DNA from: Clostridia bacterium
Lineage (GTDB): Bacteria > Bacillota > Clostridia > Oscillospirales > CAG-272
Direction of reading: 5' to 3'
DNA: 5,917 bases
Assembly (NCBI GenBank): GCA_017559555.1
Contig: JAFYRH010000321.1
Coordinates: 1-5,917 of the forward strand
Shown one piece after another: positions 1 through 5,917 of this stretch. The translations under genes were made by a program, and so were the position numbers. Numbering within the stretch: position 1 is the first letter of the stretch; the number at the start of each line of letters is the position of its first letter. Under the pieces are notes generated by a model that did not search any database, was not told where the DNA came from, and was given only the letters and a program-made list of their open reading frames with translations.

Positions 1-486
1 GCCTACCAAGGAGAACAGTGCAATCAATCCACATGCCACAGCAACGCCCTCACTGACAAACATTCCCATATCGGCAAAACCGCCAAGTAGAATGAGTGCT
101 AGGGGTGAGAGAATGCAAAGCAGCACGCCCAAAGCAATGCGCGGTCCTGCCTTTTTGATGACGGCGAGATAGTCCTCTGCCTCGGCGGCAGTCACTTCGC
201 GCGTTGGGAGAGGTTCTTCTTCAAAGACTTTTTCGTCTTTGTTGTCCTCATCCTCGCGAACAAAGTCGCGGATAGGCTTTTTCTCTTCTGCGGTTACATC
301 CTTTAATAAATAGTCGGTGCTCACGCCAAAGAGCGTGCTCATTGCTACGATTTTATCGAGATCGGGATTAGATACACCGGACTCCCATTTGGAGACCGAC
401 TGGCGCGAAACGTTCAAACGCTCGGCAAATTCCTCTTGCGACCATCCGCGGCTCTTGCGTAAATTGATGATTTTTTCTGATAACAT
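1..486 (-). CDS. XRE-family HTH regulator with membrane C-terminus (partial, 3' end outside window)
   Basis: The 162 visible codons run open to the window edge, so the C-terminus is missing. Residues about 1-60 form a Cro/C1-type helix-turn-helix. The recognition helix is VSRQSVSKWE (26-35), followed by the usual Y59-L60-L61 end of the domain. Residues 65-107 form a highly charged, mostly acidic linker. A hydrophobic stretch at about 117-137 (ALGVLLCILSPLALILL) is a clear membrane segment, and a second begins near 146. This layout, a soluble HTH tied to a membrane part, is a known clostridial XRE type; its signals and targets are mostly unknown. The start at 486 is set by AAAGGAG (495-501) eight bases upstream. 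The gene uses TTA, CTA and TCA codons far more often than its neighbours. It has its own promoter and is probably not part of the whiA-dnaE unit. The HTH call is firm; membrane anchoring is inferred from hydrophobicity. Confidence 0.88.
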   Translation of the reverse strand, partial: MLSEKIINLRKSRGWSQEEFAERLNVSRQSVSKWESGVSNPDLDKIVAMSTLFGVSTDYLLKDVTAEEKKPIRDFVREDEDNKDEKVFEEEPLPTREVTAAEAEDYLAVIKKAGPRIALGVLLCILSPLALILLGGFADMGMFVSEGVAVACGLIALFSLVG

Positions 487-517
487 AGTCAACACTCCTT
501 TCGTGTCCTGTGCTGTC

Positions 518-546
518 ATTATAGCAAAATTCAATCGGTTGCACAA
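518..546 (-). promoter_or_regulatory. Extended -10 sigma-A-type promoter of the XRE gene
   Basis: On the minus strand a perfect TATAAT lies at 523-518, preceded by TGC (526-524), giving an extended -10 element. With a 17-base spacer the -35 position is TTGTGC (546-541). This matches the consensus only at TTG, which is common when the extended -10 is present. Transcription would start near 511, leaving a leader of about 25 bases that contains the AAAGGAG ribosome binding site (501-495). Confidence 0.75.
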
Positions 547-582
547 GCAATTCGACTTGGAAATTTGTCAACCAACGGTTGC
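532..582 (-). promoter_or_regulatory. Candidate operator: repeated GCAACCG sites at the XRE promoter
   Basis: On the minus strand GCAACCG occurs at 582-576 and again at 542-536, exactly 40 bases apart, about four helical turns. The upstream copy sits inside an inverted repeat, CAACC-AAC-GGTTG on the plus strand (569-581). The downstream copy overlaps the -35/-10 spacer. XRE regulators often bind their own promoters, so this is a plausible autoregulatory operator. The repeats are visible; the binding role is inferred. Confidence 0.35.
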
Positions 583-599
583 GTTTTGCGTTTTTTGAC

Positions 600-1292
600 T
601 TATTTTTCGTTGAGTTTTTGCAATACGGTATCAAATTCCGCAAGATCTGCAATTTCAAACTCGGGAATGATTCCGTGATTGTCGCGGCGGTGGGGATTGT
701 ACCAACAGGTGTGCATTCCTGCATTGATTCCACCTTGAATATCGGAGGTGATGCTATCGCCAAGGATGATAGATTCCTCGGGAGTGTATCCCTCGATTTG
801 CCCCGTGGCACGCTCGAAAAACTCGATTTGCGGCTTATCGGCACCGAGCTGTTGCGAGAGGAAAATCCCCTTGAAATAGCGGCCGATGCCCGAGCTTGCG
901 ATGCGGCTCGTTTGCACAACGATGGTGCCGTTGGAAACAATATAGAGCGGATATTTGCGCGAAAGTGTCATGAGAAGTCGCGGTGCCCCGTCGACGAAAA
1001 AATGGCTTTGGCTCAAGTTCTTTTCATAAAGACTTTGTGCCACGTTGGCGGAGACGTTCATTCCCAATTCCCCAAACAATTGTTGGAATCTACCCGTGAG
1101 AACCTGCTCGCGTGTCAGTTCTTTGCGCTCCAGCGCCTGCCAATGCGCGCGGTTGATTTGGCTGTAACGCACAAGAACCTCCTCGGTTGGCTCAACGTTG
1201 AGCGATTGCAAGGTTTTGGAAAGTGCCACAGCTTCGGAACGGTGAAAATCAAGAATGGTATCGTCAAGGTCTAAAAAAATAAATTTGATCAT
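600..1292 (-). CDS. yjjG: YjjG-family HAD hydrolase, non-canonical pyrimidine nucleotidase
   Basis: This 230-residue protein has all the HAD-superfamily motifs. Motif I is DLDDT (nucleophile D8, acid/base D10), motif II is SNGT with S120, motif III is K153 in GADKP, and motif IV is GDSITSD (D179, D184). A helical cap fits between motifs I and II, at about residues 15-95. The opening DLDDTILDF, SNGT, GADKP and the ending TCWYNP match the YjjG/YfnB family (TIGR02254-type). That family hydrolyses nucleoside 5'-monophosphates, preferring deoxy- and non-canonical pyrimidine nucleotides, and is thought to keep damaged bases out of DNA. The length is normal for the family. The start is fixed by motif I and by AAGGAG, which overlaps the dnaE stop codon. 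The gene lies 8 bp after dnaE. No terminator hairpin with a T-run follows it. Exact substrate is not determinable here; a broader phosphatase role is possible. Confidence 0.87.
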   Translation of the reverse strand: MIKFIFLDLDDTILDFHRSEAVALSKTLQSLNVEPTEEVLVRYSQINRAHWQALERKELTREQVLTGRFQQLFGELGMNVSANVAQSLYEKNLSQSHFFVDGAPRLLMTLSRKYPLYIVSNGTIVVQTSRIASSGIGRYFKGIFLSQQLGADKPQIEFFERATGQIEGYTPEESIILGDSITSDIQGGINAGMHTCWYNPHRRDNHGIIPEFEIADLAEFDTVLQKLNEK

Positions 1293-1296
1293 AAAT

Positions 1297-1303
1297 CTCC
1301 TTA
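1297..1303 (-). promoter_or_regulatory. Ribosome binding site of yjjG overlapping the dnaE stop codon
   Basis: On the minus strand TAAGGAG contains the dnaE stop TAA (1303-1301) and the Shine-Dalgarno core AAGGAG. Only four bases separate it from the yjjG ATG at 1292. This arrangement favours reinitiation or translational coupling between polymerase and nucleotidase and argues against an independent promoter for yjjG. Confidence 0.8.
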
Positions 1304-4300
1304 TTTAAGTATGACGTTTTCACGCCCAAGGATTGCATAAAGTTGCTCTAAAAGATACGGTGTCAGCGAAACGCCAAGCGGTGTTGTTTCGTAACGCTTT
1401 TCGTCGGCATAGAAGAAGAATGCAGGAAAATCACCTTCAAGAATTTCCAAAAGATTACGCACCTTGCAAAATTCCTCGCATTTATCGTTGGGAACGCGCA
1501 CGAACAGTCGCTTCGCATCCCTTATTTGAGGTGCCGAAGCAGGCTCTTTTTGCTCTTTTTCGGGCGTTTTTTGCACATACGTGGTTTGTTTTTGCTCGGG
1601 TGACTTTGTTTTTACAAGGGAGGGATCGAAGCGGTTATTCTCTACCAACTCTTCGACCGTTTGCACCAAAAGCTTTGCATCTTCTTCCTCGCGCAAGGAA
1701 ACAGTTCCGCGCACGAGCACGGCATTGTCGCGCACAAGAAGCGGTGCGAGTTCTTCAAAAAGATTCGGGAAAACAATGCATTCCACCTCGGCGGTTCTAT
1801 CTTCCAAGGTGAAGAACGCCATACGTTTGCCGTTTTTAGTTCCCTTTACTGTGACAGATGTGATAATGCCAACGGTCTTCATTGCGGCACGGTCAACGGG
1901 GTCGGCATCCTCCCCAACCATATCGGAAATAGGTGCGAATTGCAACATACCCGTATGCTTGCTGTATTCATCAAGCAAGCTACCCGAAAAATACATTCCG
2001 GCTGCTTCTTTTTCAAGCATCAGCTTCTCTCTTACGCTGAGTTCGGGAATATCGGGATATTTGACCGCAGGAGCTTCGGTGCTGACCTGCCCCGGCATAG
2101 AGAACATATCGAGTTGTCCCTCGAGGTTATCCTTACCCTTTTGCAGAGCGCGCTCAATCATGGCATCATGAACAGCCAAAAGCTGACTGCGGTATTTGCC
2201 AAGGCAATCGAATGCACCACCCTTGATAAGTGCTTCCACCATACGGCGATTGAGTTCGGATGCGGACAGACGCCCTATAAAATCATCAAACGAGGTGAAT
2301 TTTCCGTGGCGACGTTCTGCAAGAATGTGCTCAAGGAAGTGTACACCCACGTTTTTAAGCGCCAAAAGTCCAAAGCGAATATCCTTGCCCGAGGTCGAGA
2401 ACGTCATACGGCTCTCGTTAATATCGGGAGGAAGCACGCGGATGCCGCGTGAGTTACACTCGGAAATATATTCGGCTACCTTGGTTTGGCTACCGAGCAC
2501 GCTTGTGAGCAGTGCCGCCATATACTGTTGCGGATAGTGGCATTTGAGATATGCCGTGCGGTAAGAAATGATAGCATACGCCGCGGCGTGCGACTTGTTG
2601 AATGCGTAGTTTGCAAAGCTTTCCATATCCGAGAAAAGTTGCTCGGCAACTGCGGCATCCACTCCCCTCTCACGAGCACCCGTAACAAAGCTTTCGCGTT
2701 CGGAAAGAAGCACGTCCGCCTTCTTTTTAGACATTGCGCGGCGCACGATATCTGCGTGACCAAAAGTATAGCCGCCAATTTCGCGGAAAATGCTCATAAC
2801 CTGCTCTTGGTAAACAACACAACCATAGGTTGAGCGCAGAATGGGTTCGAGCGCAGGGGTAACGTAGGTCACCTTATCAGGGTTGTGTCGGCATTCGATA
2901 AACGTAGGAATAGAATCCATCGGTCCCGGACGGTAAAGCGCAATAGCCGCAATAACGTCGTCAAGGCTTTCGGGGCGCAAATTGGTCAGCATTTGACGCA
3001 TTCCGCCCGATTCCAATTGAAAGATGCCGCTCGTTTTGCCCGAAGAAATGAGCGCATAGGTCTCGGCATCGTCAAGGGGAAGTTTTTCAATATCAAAGTT
3101 CGGTTCGCTCTCTCGAATCATTCCCTCTGCATCGTGCAAAATGGTAAGATAACGCAAAGCCAAAAAGTCAAATTTGAGAAGCCCCAAGGAAGCCACGGTG
3201 TCCATATCGAACTGCGTTACAACCGTGCCGTTACTCAAAGCCACGGGCAGATAGTTGCTGATGGGTTTATCGGTAATCACAACGCCTGCGGCGTGAACCG
3301 AAACGTTTCGCGGCATTCCTTCAAGGGAACGCGCAGTATCCACCAACCGGCGCACTTGATCCGAGCTTTCATAAAGCTTTTTGAGTTCGGGGAGTGTCAG
3401 CGCATGGTCGATGGTCATATTGAGCTCTTGCGGAATGGCACGTGCTACTACGTCAACGTCGGCATAGGACATACCAAGTGCTCGTCCCACGTCGCGAATG
3501 GAGGCTCTTGCCGCCATTGTACCAAACGTAATAATTTGCGAAACATGGTCGGCACCGTATTTACGGGTCACGTATTCGATGACTTCATCGCGACGGTTGT
3601 AACAGAAGTCTACGTCAATATCGGGCATAGTGACACGTTCAGGGTTGAGGAAACGCTCAAAGAGCAGATCAAAACGAATGGAATCCACGTCGGTAATACC
3701 GAGCGCATAAGCCACAAGGCTACCGGCTCCCGAACCACGTCCGGGGCCTACGGGAATATCCTTACTCTTTGCATAATTGACGTAATCCTGCACGATCAAA
3801 AAATAATCGGCAAAGCCCATTTGCTCAATCACACCAAGCTCGTAGTCAAGGCGTGCGCGATATTCCTCTTCGGTGTGTTCCGAAAAAACAATGTGTCCGC
3901 GTGCAATGCGTTCTTGGAAGCCCTTTTCGGTCAACCAGCGCAAATATTCCTCAGCTGTAAGCGCATTGGGGCACGGGAATTTGGGGAGATACTGTGTATC
4001 AAAGTCAAAATCAACCGAACACATATCGGCAATTTTGACGGTGTTTTCAATTGCTTTGGGATAAGCACGGAACAAAAGCGACATTTCGGTGCTATCCTTC
4101 ACGTAAAAATCGTTGGTAGCAAATGCCGCAGGACGACCTGCATCCACGGTGGTGTTGGTTTGCACGCACATCAGTACGGCTTGCGTATCGGCATCTTGGC
4201 GACGCAAATAGTGGCAGTCATTGGTGGCAACCAGAGGAAGGTCACACTCATTTGCAAGTTTTACAAGGCGAGGAAGCACAGCTCTCTCTTCGGCAAGACC

Positions 4301-4834
4301 GTGGTCTTGAATTTCGATATAATAATGATCCTTGCCAAAAATATTGGCATACTTTAAAGCGTTCTCTCGCGCGGCGGCAAAATCGCCTTTGGAGAGAAGT
4401 TTGGGAATGCGTCCGCCAAGGCAGGCGGAAAGTGCGATAAGACCGCCCGAATATTGACGTAACAATTCGTCATCTACACGGGGACGGTTATAAAAGCCCT
4501 CGGTAAAGGAGCGAGAAACAAGTTCTACAAGATTGCGGTATCCTTGCATATTTTCGCAAAGGAGCACCAAGTGTTCGGCATACCCCTCCCCTGCGTTGAG
4601 CTTGGTAAAGCGAGAATCGGGAGCAACGTAAACCTCACAACCGATGATGGGCTTGATGCCTGCTTTTTTGCAAGAACGGTAAAAATCAATAACGCCATAC
4701 ATAACACCGTGGTCGGTAATGGCAACCGCGCTTTGTCCGCACTCTTTTACTCTTTCGGTAAGATCCGAAATGCGACACGCACCGTCAAGCAGACTGTATT
4801 CGGTATGCAGGTGCAAATGCACAAAATCCTTCAT
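1301..4834 (-). CDS. dnaE: DNA polymerase III subunit alpha, DnaE type with PHP domain
   Basis: This full-length 1177-residue C-family polymerase synthesises DNA at the fork; Clostridia usually also carry PolC. The N-terminal PHP domain (about 1-210) keeps H8, H10, D17, H42, E67, H88, C138, D206 and H208, the full metal-ligand set of active PHP exonucleases. The catalytic palm has GPGRGSGAGS (363-372), D407 and D409 in PDIDVDF, and D556 in KFDF, matching E. coli D401, D403 and D555. The fingers region covers about 600-760. Tandem helix-hairpin-helix DNA binding lies at about 800-880. QLDMF (907-911) fits the beta-clamp-binding motif. An OB fold follows at about 984-1062, then a Lys/Glu/Gln-rich linker (about 1070-1105) and a small C-terminal domain. 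The start is set by AGAAAGGAG six bases upstream and by the FVHLHLH opening. It lies 18 bp after whiA and 8 bp before yjjG, so it is probably co-transcribed with both. Confidence 0.97.
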   Translation of the reverse strand: MKDFVHLHLHTEYSLLDGACRISDLTERVKECGQSAVAITDHGVMYGVIDFYRSCKKAGIKPIIGCEVYVAPDSRFTKLNAGEGYAEHLVLLCENMQGYRNLVELVSRSFTEGFYNRPRVDDELLRQYSGGLIALSACLGGRIPKLLSKGDFAAARENALKYANIFGKDHYYIEIQDHGLAEERAVLPRLVKLANECDLPLVATNDCHYLRRQDADTQAVLMCVQTNTTVDAGRPAAFATNDFYVKDSTEMSLLFRAYPKAIENTVKIADMCSVDFDFDTQYLPKFPCPNALTAEEYLRWLTEKGFQERIARGHIVFSEHTEEEYRARLDYELGVIEQMGFADYFLIVQDYVNYAKSKDIPVGPGRGSGAGSLVAYALGITDVDSIRFDLLFERFLNPERVTMPDIDVDFCYNRRDEVIEYVTRKYGADHVSQIITFGTMAARASIRDVGRALGMSYADVDVVARAIPQELNMTIDHALTLPELKKLYESSDQVRRLVDTARSLEGMPRNVSVHAAGVVITDKPISNYLPVALSNGTVVTQFDMDTVASLGLLKFDFLALRYLTILHDAEGMIRESEPNFDIEKLPLDDAETYALISSGKTSGIFQLESGGMRQMLTNLRPESLDDVIAAIALYRPGPMDSIPTFIECRHNPDKVTYVTPALEPILRSTYGCVVYQEQVMSIFREIGGYTFGHADIVRRAMSKKKADVLLSERESFVTGARERGVDAAVAEQLFSDMESFANYAFNKSHAAAYAIISYRTAYLKCHYPQQYMAALLTSVLGSQTKVAEYISECNSRGIRVLPPDINESRMTFSTSGKDIRFGLLALKNVGVHFLEHILAERRHGKFTSFDDFIGRLSASELNRRMVEALIKGGAFDCLGKYRSQLLAVHDAMIERALQKGKDNLEGQLDMFSMPGQVSTEAPAVKYPDIPELSVREKLMLEKEAAGMYFSGSLLDEYSKHTGMLQFAPISDMVGEDADPVDRAAMKTVGIITSVTVKGTKNGKRMAFFTLEDRTAEVECIVFPNLFEELAPLLVRDNAVLVRGTVSLREEEDAKLLVQTVEELVENNRFDPSLVKTKSPEQKQTTYVQKTPEKEQKEPASAPQIRDAKRLFVRVPNDKCEEFCKVRNLLEILEGDFPAFFFYADEKRYETTPLGVSLTPYLLEQLYAILGRENVILK

Positions 4835-4852
4835 CGTGTTCTCCTTTCTCGT

Positions 4853-5740
4853 TTATTCTTCGGCCTCATCCAACAGTTTTTGCAAACGGTGGGATAATCC
4901 CGATTTGGAAATGGGGGGATGGTGCAAATCCTTGAGCTCATCCAAGGTTGCATCAGGGTTGCGATAGCGCAAAAGCGCGGTTTCGCGAAGCGGTTCCGGC
5001 AAAGAATCAAGCTTGCCGACTGCCATTAGACGATTGATTGCCTCTAACTGCCGCGCGGCAGCTGCAACCGACTTTTGAATATTTCTTGCCACACAGTTGG
5101 TGGCTCTGTTTTCGTTATTGCGAATATCACTTGCAATACGTGCGTTATAAAACTCAAAAATGATGCTGTGTGAACCCATCAAAGTAATGAGATCGGCAAC
5201 AGAGGTGGCATCTTTATAGTAAAGTCCTACACCTGTATTTCGCGCAATGCGACGGGGAGGATAGCCGATAGACGAAAGATAATTGGTAACGGCATCTGCA
5301 CTCTCCTCACTTGGAAGAACAAACTCCAAATGATAGGATTTTTGAGGGTCATTGACCGTTCCCGAAACAAAGAACAATCCGCGCAAAAATGCCGCGCGGC
5401 AGCTCTCACACTCTGTCAAGTGCAACAACTCGTCAATATCTGCCCCCTCCTCACGCAGTTGTGCCGTCAGTTTGGAAGCGGCAGGAGACGGGAGCACCAA
5501 TTGCCATTGGCGGTGACCGTGGTAACCAATAACGTTCATTTCTGCCGTTTTGGAATAGGTCTTTTCAAACACACCCTTGGCAAACTCTGCCATCGCTTCG
5601 CGACGGCACGGAAGAACAACTCGTCCGCCCGGTTGCCGCATTGCGGGAAGCAACAAACCTGCACTCAATGCACGTCTGCAACAATTCTTTTTGATTGGGA
5701 GCTCTACGAGCTCAACGCACACGCGCTCGGTAAAGGTCAT
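4853..5740 (-). CDS. whiA: WhiA, conserved DNA-binding sporulation/cell-division regulator
   Basis: The 295-residue protein matches WhiA along its length, slightly short of the roughly 315 usual in Bacillus. The N-terminus MTFTERV with KKNCCRRA (C20, C21) is the standard opening. A degenerate LAGLIDADG homing-endonuclease-like fold spans about residues 20-200 and includes C111-C114 and RGLFFVSGTVNDPQKSYHLEF-type sequence at 120-140. RNNENRATNC (207-216) and the following NIQKSVAAAARQ are family signatures. The C-terminal helix-turn-helix (about 257-293) includes PPISKSGLSHRL. WhiA is a transcription factor for sporulation in Streptomyces; in Bacillus it affects cell division and chromosome segregation. 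The start at 5740 follows AAAGGAGGTGA (5755-5745). The frame stays open 45 codons further upstream, but that stretch is a palindromic repeat and does not resemble WhiA. dnaE follows after 18 bp. The usual rapZ and yvcK neighbours are not visible upstream. Confidence 0.96.
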   Translation of the reverse strand: MTFTERVCVELVELPIKKNCCRRALSAGLLLPAMRQPGGRVVLPCRREAMAEFAKGVFEKTYSKTAEMNVIGYHGHRQWQLVLPSPAASKLTAQLREEGADIDELLHLTECESCRAAFLRGLFFVSGTVNDPQKSYHLEFVLPSEESADAVTNYLSSIGYPPRRIARNTGVGLYYKDATSVADLITLMGSHSIIFEFYNARIASDIRNNENRATNCVARNIQKSVAAAARQLEAINRLMAVGKLDSLPEPLRETALLRYRNPDATLDELKDLHHPPISKSGLSHRLQKLLDEAEE

Positions 5741-5744
5741 CTTG

Positions 5745-5755
5745 TCACCTCCTTT
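5745..5755 (-). promoter_or_regulatory. Strong ribosome binding site that fixes the whiA start
   Basis: AAAGGAGGTGA is a near-perfect complement to the 16S rRNA tail. Its GGAGG core lies seven bases before the ATG at 5740. This, with the conserved MTFTE opening of the protein, decides against the in-frame upstream start at 5875. Confidence 0.92.
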
Positions 5756-5758
5756 TTT

Positions 5759-5796
5759 TGTGGGGGAACCCTTTTTGATAAATGGGTTCCCCCACA
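5759..5796 (-). repeat. Perfect 13-bp inverted repeat (hairpin) immediately upstream of the whiA RBS
   Basis: The arms TGTGGGGGAACCC (5759-5771) and GGGTTCCCCCACA (5784-5796) are exact reverse complements separated by a 12-base AT-rich loop. The stem is G/C-rich and should fold stably in RNA from either strand. In the whiA direction it is followed by an A-run and GGAGG, not a T-run, so it is not a normal terminator of an upstream minus-strand gene. From memory, palindromes of this style (GGGGTGTGGGGGAACC... with a short AT loop) are dispersed between genes in many clostridial genomes. That points to a repeat family element, but no second copy lies in this window. It may shape the whiA leader or protect the transcript's 5' end; this is inference. 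Confidence 0.8.
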
Positions 5797-5917
5797 CCCC
5801 TTCCCAAAAACTTTCGCACATAAATCGTCCGGATAAGTTCGTTAGTTTACAAATAGACGGTCGACGCAAGCGCAAGGCTTGCTTTGGCTATCGCGAGCTC
5901 GCAGGCACCGCCGAGAC
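5797..5917. other. Unassigned sequence upstream of whiA
   Basis: No recognisable gene end is present: all three minus-strand frames reach stops before whiA without resembling the expected YvcK or RapZ C-termini. Visible small structures are GCAAGC/GCTTGC arms around a five-base loop (5866-5882) and the perfect palindrome GCGAGCTCGC (5893-5902). No convincing -35/-10 pair for whiA was found, so its promoter may lie beyond the window edge. Confidence 0.4.

Noticed and set aside
487..599. Terminator after yjjG
   Set aside because: Only weak inverted repeats (for example CAACC/GGTTG) are present, and none is followed by a T-run on the minus strand. They fit better as operator-type repeats.
368..940. 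Minus-strand frame overlapping yjjG, the promoter gap and the XRE gene
   Set aside because: It runs out of frame through two well-supported genes and a promoter, shows no family features, and has no suitable ribosome binding site.
579..1274. A 231-codon open frame antisense to yjjG
   Set aside because: It is codon-aligned with yjjG, so its openness has the same codon-bias cause. The sense strand carries all the HAD motifs, and nothing recognisable is encoded on this strand.
2885..4357. A 490-codon open frame antisense to the dnaE core
   Set aside because: Its codons are the exact reverse complements of dnaE codons, so it stays open only because dnaE almost never uses TTA, CTA or TCA. The product is Arg/His/Asn-rich with no recognisable motif, starts at GTG, and has no good ribosome binding site.
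5759..5796. Palindrome as a Rho-independent terminator of an upstream minus-strand gene
   Set aside because: In that direction the stem is followed by an A-run and GGAGG with no U-tract. In the plus direction it is followed by C-rich sequence, so neither strand fits a standard terminator.
5330..5836. Plus-strand frame antisense to whiA and its leader
   Set aside because: It is codon-aligned with whiA and continues through the palindrome. The product has no recognisable domain, and whiA on the other strand is unambiguous.
5847..5915. Possible C-terminal end of an upstream minus-strand gene (22 residues, then TAA)
   Set aside because: The short alanine/leucine-rich tail does not resemble the expected YvcK or RapZ ends, and too little is visible to separate it from chance.

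Overview
The window carries one minus-strand block typical of Clostridia (Bacillota). The block is whiA, dnaE and a YjjG-type HAD nucleotidase, followed by an XRE regulator that runs off the left edge. The assignment to this group rests on the whiA–dnaE adjacency, strong AAAGGAGGTGA/AAAGGAG-type ribosome binding sites, very short gaps between genes, and the type of membrane-linked HTH regulator. Genus cannot be read from the sequence. No complete plus-strand gene, RNA gene, CRISPR array or insertion sequence is visible.

Layout in transcription order, from high to low coordinates. Positions 5797-5917 show no recognisable gene. Positions 5759-5796 hold a perfect 13-bp inverted repeat lying against the whiA Shine-Dalgarno sequence. 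whiA (5740-4853) is followed after 18 bp by dnaE (4834-1301). dnaE is followed after 8 bp by the HAD gene (1292-600), whose Shine-Dalgarno overlaps the dnaE stop codon. A 113-bp gap (487-599) then holds an extended -10 promoter and candidate operator repeats. The XRE gene (486 to beyond position 1) follows.

whiA, dnaE and the HAD gene look like one co-transcribed, probably translationally coupled unit. They combine a conserved DNA-binding protein tied to cell division and chromosome segregation, a DNA polymerase III alpha subunit with apparently intact PHP proofreading ligands and a clamp-binding motif, and a nucleotidase whose family removes non-canonical pyrimidine nucleotides. The XRE regulator has its own promoter and clearly different codon use, so it looks like a separate unit.

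Most of the window is core housekeeping DNA. No convincing new system is present. The points most worth checking are the palindrome at whiA, the replication/nucleotide-sanitation pairing, and the codon-divergent, membrane-linked regulator with its repeat-bearing promoter.
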